Positions 1 to 10,004 of a stretch of 64,000 nt of DNA are shown here, one piece after another. This DNA is from Poriferisodalis sp965198245 (GTDB taxonomy: Bacteria; Actinomycetota; Acidimicrobiia; Acidimicrobiales; Poriferisodalaceae). Numbering within the stretch: position 1 is the stretch's first letter; the number at the start of each line of letters is the position of its first letter. The notes under the pieces were generated by a model. The model saw nothing but the letters and a program-made list of their open reading frames with translations. It did not search any database and had not been told where the DNA came from. The stretch is from positions 248,001 through 312,000 of the forward strand of contig NZ_OZ240249.1 of the NCBI RefSeq assembly GCF_965198245.1, given 5' to 3'. Both the position numbers and the translations under genes were made by a program.

Positions 1-1635
1 CTGACGCTCGGCGATCACTGGGGCTCGAGACTGCTGCTGCACGGTAATCGGGTGTTCGTGTTCTCATCGCGCTGGGACGTCATCGTGCCGCTCGAGCGCG
101 ATGCTGACGGTGCCCTCGCAGCGATTCCTGTCGCGCCGGAACCCGACTGGGGCCCCACGACCGAGGTTGTCGAGATCGACTTGGCTGGCTCGACCCCGTC
201 GATCGTGCGGCGGCTGAGTATCGAAGGCAACTACGTCAGCGCCCGAATGACCGAGGGCGTTGTGCGCATCGTTACCAGCTCGAGGCCGCGTGCCATCCCG
301 TGGGCTGTCCCGCGAGAGGTTGGCAGAACCGCTGAGGAGCAGGCAGCCAAGACGAACCGGGAGGTCGTCGCCAGCACCACGGTCGATCATTGGCTTCCGC
401 GCTACAACTTGTCCGATTCCGCCAGCGCGACCCTTGTGTTCGGTCGCCTTGTCCAGTGCGACCGCGTCTGGGCTCCCGCTCACTACTCAGGCCCGGGCAC
501 GCTGAGCGTCACCACGATCGACATCGCTGCAGACGGCCTGGAGGGGTCGTTGGACACTACGTCGATCATGTCGGACGGCAGCACCGTGTACGCCTCGCCG
601 GAGCACCTGTACGTGACGACGACCCGATGGTTCAACTGGCATACCCAGCCACAGGGTCCCGATGACGGCACGCTCGCCGAGACCGAGATCCACGTCTTCG
701 ACACCGGCGATGTGCTCTCGAGCCACTACGTCGGGTCGGCGACGGTGACCGGCACCGCGCTGAACCAGTACTCGATGTCCTCCCATGAGGGCCACCTGAG
801 GATCGCGACCACGACGATCCCGCCGTGGCGCTTCGAGGGTGGGCCCGACTCTGAGAGCCTCGTGACGGTGTTCGCCGTTGACGCCGGCGGCCTGTCCCAA
901 GTCGGTCAGATCGGCGGGCTCGGCGTCGGCGAGCGGATCTTTGCGGTGCGGTACCTGGGTGACATCGCTGCGGTGGTGACGTTCCGCCAGACGGATCCGC
1001 TGTACATCATCGACCTGACTGACCCAGCTTTGCCGACGGTGCGGGGCGAACTCAAGATTCACGGCTATTCGGCCTATCTGCATCCGGTCGGCGCCGACCG
1101 GTTGCTCGGCGTCGGCCAGGACGCCGACGAAGAAGGCCGAACTCTCGGCACCCAGGTGTCGCTGTTCGATATTTCTGATTTGGATCGGCCCAAACGCATC
1201 GCCCAGTGGACAGCGCCGGGTGGCCGCAGCCAGGTGGAATTCGATGCGCTCGCGTTCCTGTACTGGCCCCCAACCGGTCTCGCGGTGCTGCCCATGAACC
1301 AGTACCCGAACGACGAGAACGAAGGTGATCCTCCGTTTCTCGGTGCCGTGGCGCTCACAACCGTTGACGACGAGCTGTCTGAATTCGGCCGCTTCAGTCA
1401 TGCGGACCCGCCGCTGCGCAAGTGCCGCGAATCCCGAGAGATCACGGTCCGCCCCGACGGCACTGAGGAAGTCGGCCCCTTCGAACGCTATTGCTGGTAC
1501 GACGTCGACTACGAGGCGCGAGTTGCCGGGAGCGCAGTGATCGCCGGCCGGCTGTACCTCGCATCGAACAAGGCGCTCGAATCAATCGAGCTGGGATCAA
1601 CCGAGCGCATCTCGCTGCTGCGGTGGGCTGACTGA
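1..1635 (+). CDS. Secreted beta-propeller domain protein, 5' end missing
   Basis: The frame is open from base 1, so the true start and any signal peptide lie before the window; the first GTG at 52 is only an internal codon. About 544 residues are visible. The sequence matches the bacterial secreted beta-propeller family (Pfam Beta_propel): repeated blades of the type 'LYIIDLTDPALPTVRGEL', 'VSLFDISDLDRPKRIAQW' and a late YWPP/PMNQ segment typical of that family. Two cysteines near the C-terminus (KCRES and RYCWYD) could form a disulfide, consistent with an exported protein. The family has no firmly known function. It ends 30 bp before the PAC2 gene on the same strand. Family call is fairly sure; function unknown. 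Confidence 0.75.
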   Translation: MTLGDHWGSRLLLHGNRVFVFSSRWDVIVPLERDADGALAAIPVAPEPDWGPTTEVVEIDLAGSTPSIVRRLSIEGNYVSARMTEGVVRIVTSSRPRAIPWAVPREVGRTAEEQAAKTNREVVASTTVDHWLPRYNLSDSASATLVFGRLVQCDRVWAPAHYSGPGTLSVTTIDIAADGLEGSLDTTSIMSDGSTVYASPEHLYVTTTRWFNWHTQPQGPDDGTLAETEIHVFDTGDVLSSHYVGSATVTGTALNQYSMSSHEGHLRIATTTIPPWRFEGGPDSESLVTVFAVDAGGLSQVGQIGGLGVGERIFAVRYLGDIAAVVTFRQTDPLYIIDLTDPALPTVRGELKIHGYSAYLHPVGADRLLGVGQDADEEGRTLGTQVSLFDISDLDRPKRIAQWTAPGGRSQVEFDALAFLYWPPTGLAVLPMNQYPNDENEGDPPFLGAVALTTVDDELSEFGRFSHADPPLRKCRESREITVRPDGTEEVGPFERYCWYDVDYEARVAGSAVIAGRLYLASNKALESIELGSTERISLLRWAD

Positions 1636-1665
1636 GCGCGAATTCCTGGCGCGATCGGGTCGATT

Positions 1666-2619
1666 ATGGGCCATAGTGATGTCATGGGTCACAGTGATGC
1701 CACCGATGGGGCTGATCACGCCGCGAAGCGGCAGATAGTCGTCTGGGATGGCGCGCCAAAGCTGGCTCATCCGCTTCTGCTGGTGGCGTTCGAGGGCTGG
1801 TTCGACGCCGGTGAGTGCGCCACTGGTGCGCTGTCGTGGATCCGCGACCGCAGCGAAGCCCGGCGCGTCTGCCACATCGACCCAGAAGAATTCTTCGACT
1901 TCCAGGAAAGCCGACCCCACATCGAGATCACATCCACCGGAGAGCGCCATATCCGCTGGCCGGAGATCGAGTGCCATGTGGTGCCCGCTGCCCCGCCGCA
2001 CGATCTCGTGCTCCTGTCGGGCATCGAGCCGCGCATGCGCTGGCGCACGTTTTGCACCGGTGTCGTGGAGATCGCCAGCGAGCTGGGTTGCGAGATGGTG
2101 GTGACGCTCGGGGCGATGGTCGCGGGCGTGGCGCATTCGCGGACCGCGTCGGTGAAGGGCAGTGCGGCCAATGCCGAGCTGGCCGCCCGGCTGGGTCTGG
2201 ACCGGCCGACCTACCAGGGTCCAACCGGCATCATCGGCACGCTGCATGACGTGCTCGACCAGGCGTCGCTGCCGGTGGTGTCGCTGCGCGTGGGAGTGCC
2301 GCACTATGTGGCCGGGCCGCCGAACCCGAAGGGCACGAGAGCGCTGCTGGCCCATGTGGAGACGGTCACCGGCGTGAAGACTGGCTACAGCGAACTGGAC
2401 TCCAGCGTGCAGGCTTGGGAGCAGCGGGTCAACGAGGCAGTGGCGCGTGACCCTGAGATCGTGTCGTACATCCAGCAGCTGGAAGCCGAAGCGGATCGCA
2501 CTGCCGAAGAAAACCTGCCCAGCGGCGACGATCTGGCACAGGAGTTCCAGAGGTTCCTGGCCGAGCAGCGCCAGTCGGGGCCCAGCGATGGCGACAGCGA
2601 CTCCGACAAGGCGGACTGA
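1666..2619 (+). CDS. PAC2 family protein
   Basis: 317 residues. The central region (roughly residues 25-260) carries the PAC2 pattern: 'LLVAFEGWFDAGECA' near the N-terminus, a 'DLVLLSGIEP' strand and 'MVVTLGAMVAGVAHSR'. PAC2 proteins are related to archaeal/eukaryotic proteasome assembly chaperones; in Actinobacteria their substrate is not established. The C-terminus is acidic and charged, probably helical or disordered. The start is ambiguous: codons 1-6 and 7-12 are an imperfect 18-bp duplication (MGHSDV/MGHSDA), so ATG 1666 or ATG 1684 may serve; no clear Shine-Dalgarno precedes either. aroC follows after 70 bp on the same strand. Confidence 0.85.
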   Translation: MGHSDVMGHSDATDGADHAAKRQIVVWDGAPKLAHPLLLVAFEGWFDAGECATGALSWIRDRSEARRVCHIDPEEFFDFQESRPHIEITSTGERHIRWPEIECHVVPAAPPHDLVLLSGIEPRMRWRTFCTGVVEIASELGCEMVVTLGAMVAGVAHSRTASVKGSAANAELAARLGLDRPTYQGPTGIIGTLHDVLDQASLPVVSLRVGVPHYVAGPPNPKGTRALLAHVETVTGVKTGYSELDSSVQAWEQRVNEAVARDPEIVSYIQQLEAEADRTAEENLPSGDDLAQEFQRFLAEQRQSGPSDGDSDSDKAD

Positions 2620-2689
2620 GCGGCACACGCCCAGGTTGCACGGGAAAAAGAACGGCGTCGGGCGCCAACCGCCGCCGTAGGGTTCTGCC

Positions 2690-3802
2690 ATGGGCGGCAG
2701 CACGTTCGGGGAGCGTTTCGCGGTCACCACCTTCGGCGAATCCCATGGCGGAGCGCTGGGAGTGATCATCGACGGCTGCCCCGCGCGCATTGAGCTGAAC
2801 GAAGCCGATGTGCAGGTCGATCTGGATCGCCGCCGTCCCGGCCAGAGCCGCCTGGTCACCCAGCGCGATGAAGCCGACAGGGTCACGATCCACTCGGGTG
2901 TCTTCGAGGGCCTGACGCTGGGGACGCCGATCGGCATGACGGTGGCGAACACCGATGCCCGGCCGGGTGCCTATGCGGACATGGCAGCCGTGTACCGGCC
3001 CAGCCACGCCGACTTCACCACCGAGGCCAAGTACGGAATCCGCAATTGGCAGGGGGGCGGCCGGGCTTCTGCTCGCGAGACCGTCGGCCGGGTGGCGGCA
3101 GGCGCCGTCGCCCGCAGGATTCTCTCGACGGTCGGCACCGAGGTGCTGGGCTGGGTCAGCTCGGTGCGCGACATCAACGCCGACGTTGATCCCGCGGCGC
3201 TGATGCGTGACGACGTCGAGGCCGACCCGACCCGATGCCCCGATCCCGCCGCTGCGGTCCGGATGACCGAGGCCATCGAGGCGGCCCGGCGCGACGGCGA
3301 CTCGCTGGGAGGCGTCGTGGCCTGTGTGGCGCGTGGGGTTCCGGCTGGGCTGGGAGAGCCCGTGTTCGACAAGCTCGACGCCGAGCTGACCGGCGCGGTG
3401 ATGTCACTGCCGGCGGCGAAGGGCGTCGAGATCGGCAGCGGCTTCGCCGGGACGCTGATGACCGGACGCCAGCACAACGATGAATTCGCACCGGGGCCCG
3501 ACGGGCGACCGGTCACCGTCACCAATCGCAGCGGCGGCATCCAGGGCGGCATCAGCAACGGGGCCGACATCGTGCTGCGCGTCGCCTTCAAGCCCACCGC
3601 CACCATCGCGAGCGAGCAGAAGACCGTGACCAGCGCCGGTGAGCCCACGGTGCTGGCGGCTCGGGGCCGCCACGATCCGTGCGTGCTGCCCCGGGCGGTG
3701 CCGATGGTGGAGGCGATGGTCTGCCTCGTGCTGGCCGACCACCTGTTGCGACAGCAGACAACCCAGCTGGCACCCGGACCCGCAGCACAGACGCAGGGCT
3801 GA
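2690..3802 (+). CDS. aroC: Chorismate synthase
   Basis: 370 residues, the usual length. It converts 5-enolpyruvylshikimate 3-phosphate to chorismate using reduced FMN, the last step of the shikimate pathway and the source of chorismate for menaquinone made by the men genes further along. Family signatures are all visible: GESHG near residue 17, the RRRPGQSR segment, 'YRPSHADFT', 'GGRASARET', and the late 'RHDPCVLPRAVPMVEAM'. ATG 2690 places the conserved STFGERF block at the N-terminus, which supports this start. The downstream transporter begins 13 bp after the stop, so the two may be cotranscribed. Confidence 0.97.
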   Translation: MGGSTFGERFAVTTFGESHGGALGVIIDGCPARIELNEADVQVDLDRRRPGQSRLVTQRDEADRVTIHSGVFEGLTLGTPIGMTVANTDARPGAYADMAAVYRPSHADFTTEAKYGIRNWQGGGRASARETVGRVAAGAVARRILSTVGTEVLGWVSSVRDINADVDPAALMRDDVEADPTRCPDPAAAVRMTEAIEAARRDGDSLGGVVACVARGVPAGLGEPVFDKLDAELTGAVMSLPAAKGVEIGSGFAGTLMTGRQHNDEFAPGPDGRPVTVTNRSGGIQGGISNGADIVLRVAFKPTATIASEQKTVTSAGEPTVLAARGRHDPCVLPRAVPMVEAMVCLVLADHLLRQQTTQLAPGPAAQTQG

Positions 3803-3815
3803 TGGGCTCGTCCTG

Positions 3816-4556
3816 ATGGACAGTCTGCAAATTGCGCTGGTGGCTGGTGCGGGCGTGGTGGCCGGCGTGGTGAACGCCATGGCGGGCGGCGGGTCGTTGT
3901 TGACCGTGAGTCTGCTGACGGTGGTCGGAGACCTCGGCGGGTTGGTCGCGAACGGCACGAATCGCATCGGCGTCCTGACTCAGAACGTGGCTTCCGTGGC
4001 CGGTTTTCGCCGTGAAGGCGTATCGGGTCTGGGCCAAGCCGTGCCGGTGCTCATACCGAGCCTGGTCGGCTCCTTGATTGGTGCATACGCGGTCTCGAAC
4101 CTGCTCAGCGACACGGCATTCGAGCGCATCTTCGGAATCCTGATGGTGCCGTTGCTCATCCTGAGCCTGCGTCCACCGAAGGCGCGTGGCGACGACATCG
4201 TGTGGCCGAGGGCGCTGACCGTTGTGGTGTTCTTCGCGATCGGCCTGTACGGCGGCGCATTCCAGGTGGGCGTCGGCCTCATCTTGGTGCTTGCGCTGTC
4301 GCACGCCGGTCTGGACCTGGTGAATGCCAACGCGGTCAAGGTGGTGGTGATCGCCGTGCTGACTGCCGTGGCGGTTCCGGTGTTCATCCTGAACGACCAG
4401 GTGCACTGGGGTTTCGCCGTCATCGTTGCCGTGGGCTTCGCCGTCGGCGGCTGGCTGGGTGCCCGCTTGGCCGTACGCGGCGGGGAGCGGGTGATCCGCC
4501 CGGTCCTCGTCGTGGCCGTCGTCGGTCTGGCCGGCCGCATGCTCGGGCTCTATTGA
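3816..4556 (+). CDS. TSUP (TauE/SafE) family membrane transporter
   Basis: 246 residues with about seven to eight hydrophobic membrane segments. The N-terminal 'GVVNAMAGGGSLLTV' followed by 'NGTNRIGVL' is the characteristic first half-repeat of the TauE/SafE/TSUP family, and 'YGGAFQVGVGLILVLAL' with 'NAVKVVV' is the second half-repeat. Members move organic or inorganic sulfur compounds or other small anions across the inner membrane; the substrate here is unknown. The frame is open further upstream inside aroC, but ATG 3816, just after the aroC stop, gives the expected N-terminus. The stop codon TGA lies inside the loop/stem of the first downstream palindrome. Confidence 0.88.
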   Translation: MDSLQIALVAGAGVVAGVVNAMAGGGSLLTVSLLTVVGDLGGLVANGTNRIGVLTQNVASVAGFRREGVSGLGQAVPVLIPSLVGSLIGAYAVSNLLSDTAFERIFGILMVPLLILSLRPPKARGDDIVWPRALTVVVFFAIGLYGGAFQVGVGLILVLALSHAGLDLVNANAVKVVVIAVLTAVAVPVFILNDQVHWGFAVIVAVGFAVGGWLGARLAVRGGERVIRPVLVVAVVGLAGRMLGLY

Positions 4557-4621
4557 GCCCGAGGTTGAACGCAGGGGGCTCTGTTAAGCCCGAGGTCCCC
4601 CACAGGGGCCTCTATTGGGCC
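4545..4621. terminator. Cluster of GC-rich palindromes after the TSUP gene
   Basis: Three related hairpins follow each other: GGGCTC-TATT-GAGCCC (4545-4560), GGGCT...AGCCC (4576-4591) and GGGGCC...GGGCCCC (about 4604-4621), with a further CCCC/GGGG pairing around 4592-4611. The repeated motif CTCTATTGGGC / CTCTGTTAAGCC makes the block look like a tandemly duplicated stem-loop. There is no long U tract, so it would be an atypical terminator or an RNA-stabilising element between the transporter and the aminotransferase gene. Confidence 0.5.
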
Positions 4622-4652
4622 CCGGCGGCGCTTCGCCGCATAGGGTCGCCCC

Positions 4653-5807
<1,155 letters not shown>

Positions 5808-5812
5808 GGCAC

Positions 5813-5843
5813 TCAGTCGTCGGCGATCTGCTCTGATTCGCCC
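5813..5843. repeat. 31-bp direct repeat, left copy (SURF1 3'-end duplicate)
   Basis: Identical over 31 bases to 13647-13677, which is the true 3' end of the SURF1 gene (last nine codons plus stop, GESEQIADD). Identity stops abruptly on both sides. The arrangement is what site-specific integration at a gene's 3' end leaves behind (attL/attR-like). Confidence 0.8.
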
Positions 5844-6349
5844 TGGCGAGCCTCGGTGCCCTCGAGCACTTGTGCGACGGCCTGCCACCGATACTCAAGT
5901 TCCTCTGCGGCGAAGGGAACTTCGCCGCCGGCCGCCGGTGCCTGCGCGTCTTCGCTTTGGACCAGATCGATGACGCTTGTCAGATCCTCTTCCGCCAGCT
6001 TGCAAACATCTGCGATGCGGCCCACAACTCGTGCCGTCTCGACAGCGCATCCGTTTGATGCGAGGAGCTGCAAAGCGCGGGCTGTCGCCACCAGCATCTG
6101 CTTTGCTGCGTCGCACGCCACGCCATCGTCTTCGTAGTCGGACCCGCCAAACACATGGGTGGCGGGGACCAGCGATTGCCCGAAAGATAGGTCATCACGT
6201 ATGGCCTCGTCGGTGACGCGCTCTGCGTCTTGGTGGATAAGAGTTCTGGCCGCGTGAAGCTTCAGAAGCTGGCTGTCGACGGCGCCTCGCAGGATGTTGT
6301 ACGCCTCTTCGAGAGCCATGTACGCGCTCTCGAGCGCCCGAACTGTCAA
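5813..6349 (-). CDS. Unknown protein, island orphan
   Basis: About 178 residues, mostly helical and acidic, no recognisable family, no signal peptide or membrane segment. The frame opens at GTG 6367, but an excellent Shine-Dalgarno AGGAGG (6361-6356) lies inside it, six bases before an in-frame TTG at 6349, so translation probably starts there. A regularly spaced leucine/alanine pattern in the N-terminal third suggests a coiled bundle. The last nine residues (GESEQIADD) are the same as those of SURF1 because the frame runs into the 31-bp repeat and uses its stop codon; the native C-terminus was therefore probably created at integration. It is divergent from the restriction-modification gene and may be its partner, but nothing proves this. 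Confidence 0.6.
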   Translation of the reverse strand: MTVRALESAYMALEEAYNILRGAVDSQLLKLHAARTLIHQDAERVTDEAIRDDLSFGQSLVPATHVFGGSDYEDDGVACDAAKQMLVATARALQLLASNGCAVETARVVGRIADVCKLAEEDLTSVIDLVQSEDAQAPAAGGEVPFAAEELEYRWQAVAQVLEGTEARQGESEQIADD

Positions 6350-6355
6350 CCCGTA

Positions 6356-6361
6356 CCTCCT
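6356..6361 (-). promoter_or_regulatory. Ribosome binding site deciding the orphan's start
   Basis: AGGAGG read on the minus strand, six bases upstream of TTG 6349. It lies inside the longer open frame that begins at 6367, and favours the shorter product. Confidence 0.6.
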
Positions 6362-6577
6362 CGACACTTTGACCGACTCGCCGTTCTCGCCAGACTTCCG
6401 TACAACTTGTCGTTGTCAGCTGCGTGTCGCAACCAGCGGCGAAGCATGGTCTCTTCGTGATCGGGCGTCGTCCCAATCCAAGCGGCTGCGCTCCGATACC
6501 GTGCCCACTTGAATGTCACACCGTGGCGCGAGAGTGATGCTCGACTGAGGACCCATCGCATCACCGAGAGGAATGGC

Positions 6578-9508
6578 ATGTCCAGCCAAGATCGTGTAGG
6601 GCAGCAGATGGCAGCGCTGCTGAGTGCAGCAGGCGAGCAAGACATCCGCCGCAGGCTGGCGAATCTGCTGGCAGAGCTCGACGCTGGCGAGTACTCGCTC
6701 GAAGTGCGAGCCGGAACCGGCGCGGCTGATCTCGTTTGTCACGAATACCGCGTCGTCATCGAGACGAAGGCCCGCGGTGAAGCAGGCCCGGCGAAACTCA
6801 GAACCGGAACGACCGAGACACAGTTCGGTCAAGTCGCTCGCTACGTCGAAGCATTCGCCGATCGCCGGCTGGACCTCGGCGGTCAGCGGCCTTGGCGGGG
6901 ATTCCTGACGGACGGCCGCGCGTGGTGGGGCTGGGAATGGCAGGCCCCTGCGGCTGGCGAATCCTCTGGCGCGGACAATCTCGTCGCGTTGCGGCATGTT
7001 CAAGGGGTGGTCTTCACGGACGACTTGGACGCCTTCCGCCAGTTCGTCGTCGAGCATCTGGCCCCTCCAGAACGTCGCGGCGCGCCGGCGCCTCCGTCGC
7101 CATTGCGGAAACTGTTCGATCCATTTCTGGCCGAGCTCCGAGTACTCTTGCCGACGGTTGAAACTGAACCGTTCTATGAGACGAAGTTCGGTTTGTGGCG
7201 GCGCACGCTTCAGGGGTCTGGCTTGGTCGGACCAGGTGCAATAGGTCAGGCGCACAACTTCGCTGAGCACACGATGCTCGTCGTGGCGGCCCGCATGATC
7301 GTGCTTGCAGCACAGGATGGCTCGGCCATCGATGAACTGCCCAAGGCTGTCGCAGACGGCTTCTGCGCGTGGCTAGGCGACTTCGATGCGGGCATCGATC
7401 TCTTGGAGCGCCTAGCCAATAGCGTGTCTCAATACGACTGGCGTGCCGCAGACCGAGATTTGCTGAAGGAGCTGTATCACGATCTAATCGACCGCGACGA
7501 CCGCAAGGAATTTGGCGAGTACTACACGCCGGATTGGCTAGCTGCTGATGTTGTGGATCAGGTGCTCGTGAAGGATCCCGCCCGCTTGGATGCTGCGATC
7601 GGATCGGCAGCTCGAACACTCGAAACTGAGTCAGCTTCCGACTTGGCGGCAGAGCGGGCGTTTTCGATTCTCGACCCGGCCTGCGGTTCCGGCACATTTC
7701 TGTTCTGGTCAGCTAGAGCGGTCGCCAAACGCATCCGTTCCACGCACCCGCTGTTGGTCGGACGAACCAGGGAAATTGTGGCTGTAATGGTGACCGGACT
7801 CGACGTGCACCCCGTAGCCGTCGAGATGGCCAAGGCGACGCTTGCAACGGCACTGCCTCCTGGCGCGGCGGTGCCACTACGCGTCTATCTCGCCGATGCG
7901 TTATTGCATTCAGAGCAAGCGCAGAAGAACTTGGAGGGAACGCTCGGTCTGACTTCGGCTCAAGGTCAGCGCATCGACATCCCGGCTGCGGTCATCGAGT
8001 CTCCGCACGCCGACTTGCTCGTGCGCACGCTTGTTGACGCGGCCGTAGGAGAACGCAGCCTGGCTGTGGCAGATGCTGAGACTCAAGCCATGCTCAGCGG
8101 GGCAGTGGCTCAGCTTTCCGATGCAGTGGCCGACGAAGGCGATCATGTCTGGCGCTGGTATATCGGCAATCAAGTTGCACCGTCCGCTCTGGCTCGCAAC
8201 AAAGTGATGGCAATTGTCGCCAACCCGCCGTGGCTGGTCGCCAACGACACACCTGCCGGAATGCGCAAAGATCAATTGGCCACGCTCAGTGAGCGGTATG
8301 GGTTGCGACCGAGAGCCAGGTGGTCGGCGAAGGGCGACTTGGCGTCGGTTTTCTCGGCGCGCGCAACCGATCTGTACTTGGAAGACGGTGGATCCTTCGG
8401 CCTTGTCCTGCCAGGCAGTGCACTCATCAATCAGACATGGAAGGCATGGCGCTCGGGAAACTGGGGCGCTACGAGGGTCGGCTTCGACTATGTGGCAAGT
8501 CTCGATGATGTGGAGCCACCACCATTCCGACACGCGCCCAACGGCACCTGTGTCGTCGTTGGCCGGCGGCTTCGTGAGGGCGCTCCCGAATGGGACGACG
8601 CAATGTTGCTGCGTTACTCGGGTGACCCCGAAATCCCGACCGTGACCAAAGTCGAGCGCCGCGAGAGCAGGCCATCGCCGTACGCGCGGCGATTCCGTCG
8701 CGGTGCCGTGGCATCACCGCTGGGCCTCTGCTTGGTGGTTGATCCGATCCAGCCGGGTCACAATGACACGGTCACGGTGAGAACGAAAGCGTCCACGAAG
8801 CTGCCTTGGAAGGGCGTGAGTTACGAGACCGTCGTCGAGACCACGGCGCTGGTGAGGACGTTGCGTGCGCAGACGCTTGCGCCGTTCGTGTGCTCACCCG
8901 ATGCTTGGCTCATTGCGCCGCTCTCCAAGGATCGCCGCGCGGTCATGGCATTGAACGATGCTGAGTTTCGGTCGTCATTGCCGCGGACGCACGAGTACTG
9001 GACAATTGCTGAAGCCCGCTACGCGCGTGATCGGGCCAAGACTGCTGGGACGACATTGTCAGAAAACGTCGACTTTCAGCGCACGCTCACGAATCAGCTT
9101 GCAGCTGGAGCGTCCGAGCACAAGTGCAAGGTGTTCTACAACAAGTCCGGGGATTCGCTGCGGGCATGCCGGGGACCAGCCCGCCTCGTGGCCGATGACA
9201 AGTCTTACTGGTTCGTCGCCGCCTCGGTCGAAGAAGCGCTGTACCTGACGGGTGTGCTCAATGCCGAGTGTCTGCAAGATGCTTGGCGAGAGTCAAAGAC
9301 CTCCAAGCTTCACTTCGACACCAATCCGCTCAAGCATGTCCCGGTGCCGGCCTTCGATCCGGATTCCGCGCTGCATGCTCGAATCGTGAGAGCTGCTCGT
9401 GAAGCCGAGCGGCGGCCGACAGCGCCTCGGGCTGCGCTGACCGAGGCGGTAGCAGAGATGGTGCCCGACTACGCGACCCTCGGCAGGCCAGCAACTGCCG
9501 AGTGCTGA
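6578..9508 (+). CDS. One-polypeptide restriction-modification enzyme (N6-adenine methylase with PD-ExK domain)
   Basis: 976 residues from ATG 6578, preceded by GAGAGGAA; the frame is open from 6509 but that start has no ribosome site. Residues 51-64 show a D...ExK nuclease pattern (GAADLV ... VVIETKAR). Around residue 305 comes 'KEFGEYYTPDWLA', around 363 the AdoMet motif 'ILDPACGSGTF', then 'GLDVHPVAVEMAK', and near 547 the catalytic NPPW motif of gamma-type N6-adenine methylases. The C-terminal 350 residues would recognise DNA. This order fits Type IIG/Eco57I-like enzymes that cut and methylate in one chain, protecting against phage. PglX (BREX) is an alternative, but no other BREX gene is near. 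It converges with the RelE-like gene, 3 bp apart. Confidence 0.85.
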   Translation: MSSQDRVGQQMAALLSAAGEQDIRRRLANLLAELDAGEYSLEVRAGTGAADLVCHEYRVVIETKARGEAGPAKLRTGTTETQFGQVARYVEAFADRRLDLGGQRPWRGFLTDGRAWWGWEWQAPAAGESSGADNLVALRHVQGVVFTDDLDAFRQFVVEHLAPPERRGAPAPPSPLRKLFDPFLAELRVLLPTVETEPFYETKFGLWRRTLQGSGLVGPGAIGQAHNFAEHTMLVVAARMIVLAAQDGSAIDELPKAVADGFCAWLGDFDAGIDLLERLANSVSQYDWRAADRDLLKELYHDLIDRDDRKEFGEYYTPDWLAADVVDQVLVKDPARLDAAIGSAARTLETESASDLAAERAFSILDPACGSGTFLFWSARAVAKRIRSTHPLLVGRTREIVAVMVTGLDVHPVAVEMAKATLATALPPGAAVPLRVYLADALLHSEQAQKNLEGTLGLTSAQGQRIDIPAAVIESPHADLLVRTLVDAAVGERSLAVADAETQAMLSGAVAQLSDAVADEGDHVWRWYIGNQVAPSALARNKVMAIVANPPWLVANDTPAGMRKDQLATLSERYGLRPRARWSAKGDLASVFSARATDLYLEDGGSFGLVLPGSALINQTWKAWRSGNWGATRVGFDYVASLDDVEPPPFRHAPNGTCVVVGRRLREGAPEWDDAMLLRYSGDPEIPTVTKVERRESRPSPYARRFRRGAVASPLGLCLVVDPIQPGHNDTVTVRTKASTKLPWKGVSYETVVETTALVRTLRAQTLAPFVCSPDAWLIAPLSKDRRAVMALNDAEFRSSLPRTHEYWTIAEARYARDRAKTAGTTLSENVDFQRTLTNQLAAGASEHKCKVFYNKSGDSLRACRGPARLVADDKSYWFVAASVEEALYLTGVLNAECLQDAWRESKTSKLHFDTNPLKHVPVPAFDPDSALHARIVRAAREAERRPTAPRAALTEAVAEMVPDYATLGRPATAEC

Positions 9509-9511
9509 CGC

Positions 9512-9979
9512 TCATGACGCCGTACCGGGGGTATCGCGTTTCATTATGGGCTGGTAGGGCGGATTCTCGTCACACCAGTTGTGTAGACGCCGCTTGGCTT
9601 CCGTGACATTGTCGTCGTACCAAGCGTTGGGGTCCGTACTTGCAAGCTTGTTCCCTGCGAGCACGACGAGTGCTACCTCTCCGCTTGGCGCTGTGCAGTA
9701 GGCATACAGCAGGCGAACGACCGGGACGCCGCTATAGCTCTTGGGTCCGCGACCGCGGCTCATGTCAGGCCACCGCAGTTCGTGAAGGTCAAGTTCGGTG
9801 CCTCGGATGGACTTGGACTGAGGCGTCGAGAGTCCGCGACCGCGCTGTTCGAGTTCGAGGACGAGACGTTCTATGCCGTCTGCAGGTTGCTCGTTACGAA
9901 ATGAGACACCACTGGCATTCGAGAGTGCACGCAGCCACGACGACACAGCCTCATGCAGAAAGACCTCGACCGCCGTCAT
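9512..9979 (-). CDS. RelE/HigB-like small protein
   Basis: 155 residues. The second half resembles RelE/HigB-fold toxins of the phage-derived group: 'ELRWPDM...VVRLLYAYCTAPSGEVALVVLAGNK' followed by 'WYDDNVTEAKRRLHNW', a WY-x(6)-A-x-RR pattern seen in those toxins, which cleave mRNA on ribosomes. The N-terminal 60 residues are extra for such a toxin. No antitoxin gene is next to it: the gene upstream on the same strand, 25 bp away, is the large SIR2-type gene, so the two look like an operon. Either a toxin controlled by an unusual partner or a RelE-fold accessory protein of the SIR2 system. Family call is moderate. Confidence 0.5.
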   Translation of the reverse strand: MTAVEVFLHEAVSSWLRALSNASGVSFRNEQPADGIERLVLELEQRGRGLSTPQSKSIRGTELDLHELRWPDMSRGRGPKSYSGVPVVRLLYAYCTAPSGEVALVVLAGNKLASTDPNAWYDDNVTEAKRRLHNWCDENPPYQPIMKRDTPGTAS

Positions 9980-10004
9980 GGACGGGTGCCGGTGACTGTG
10001 GCGA

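Noticed and set aside
6578..9508. BREX PglX
   Set aside because: No brxA/B/C/L or pglZ genes nearby, and a D...ExK motif is at the N-terminus, which fits a Type IIG-like enzyme better.
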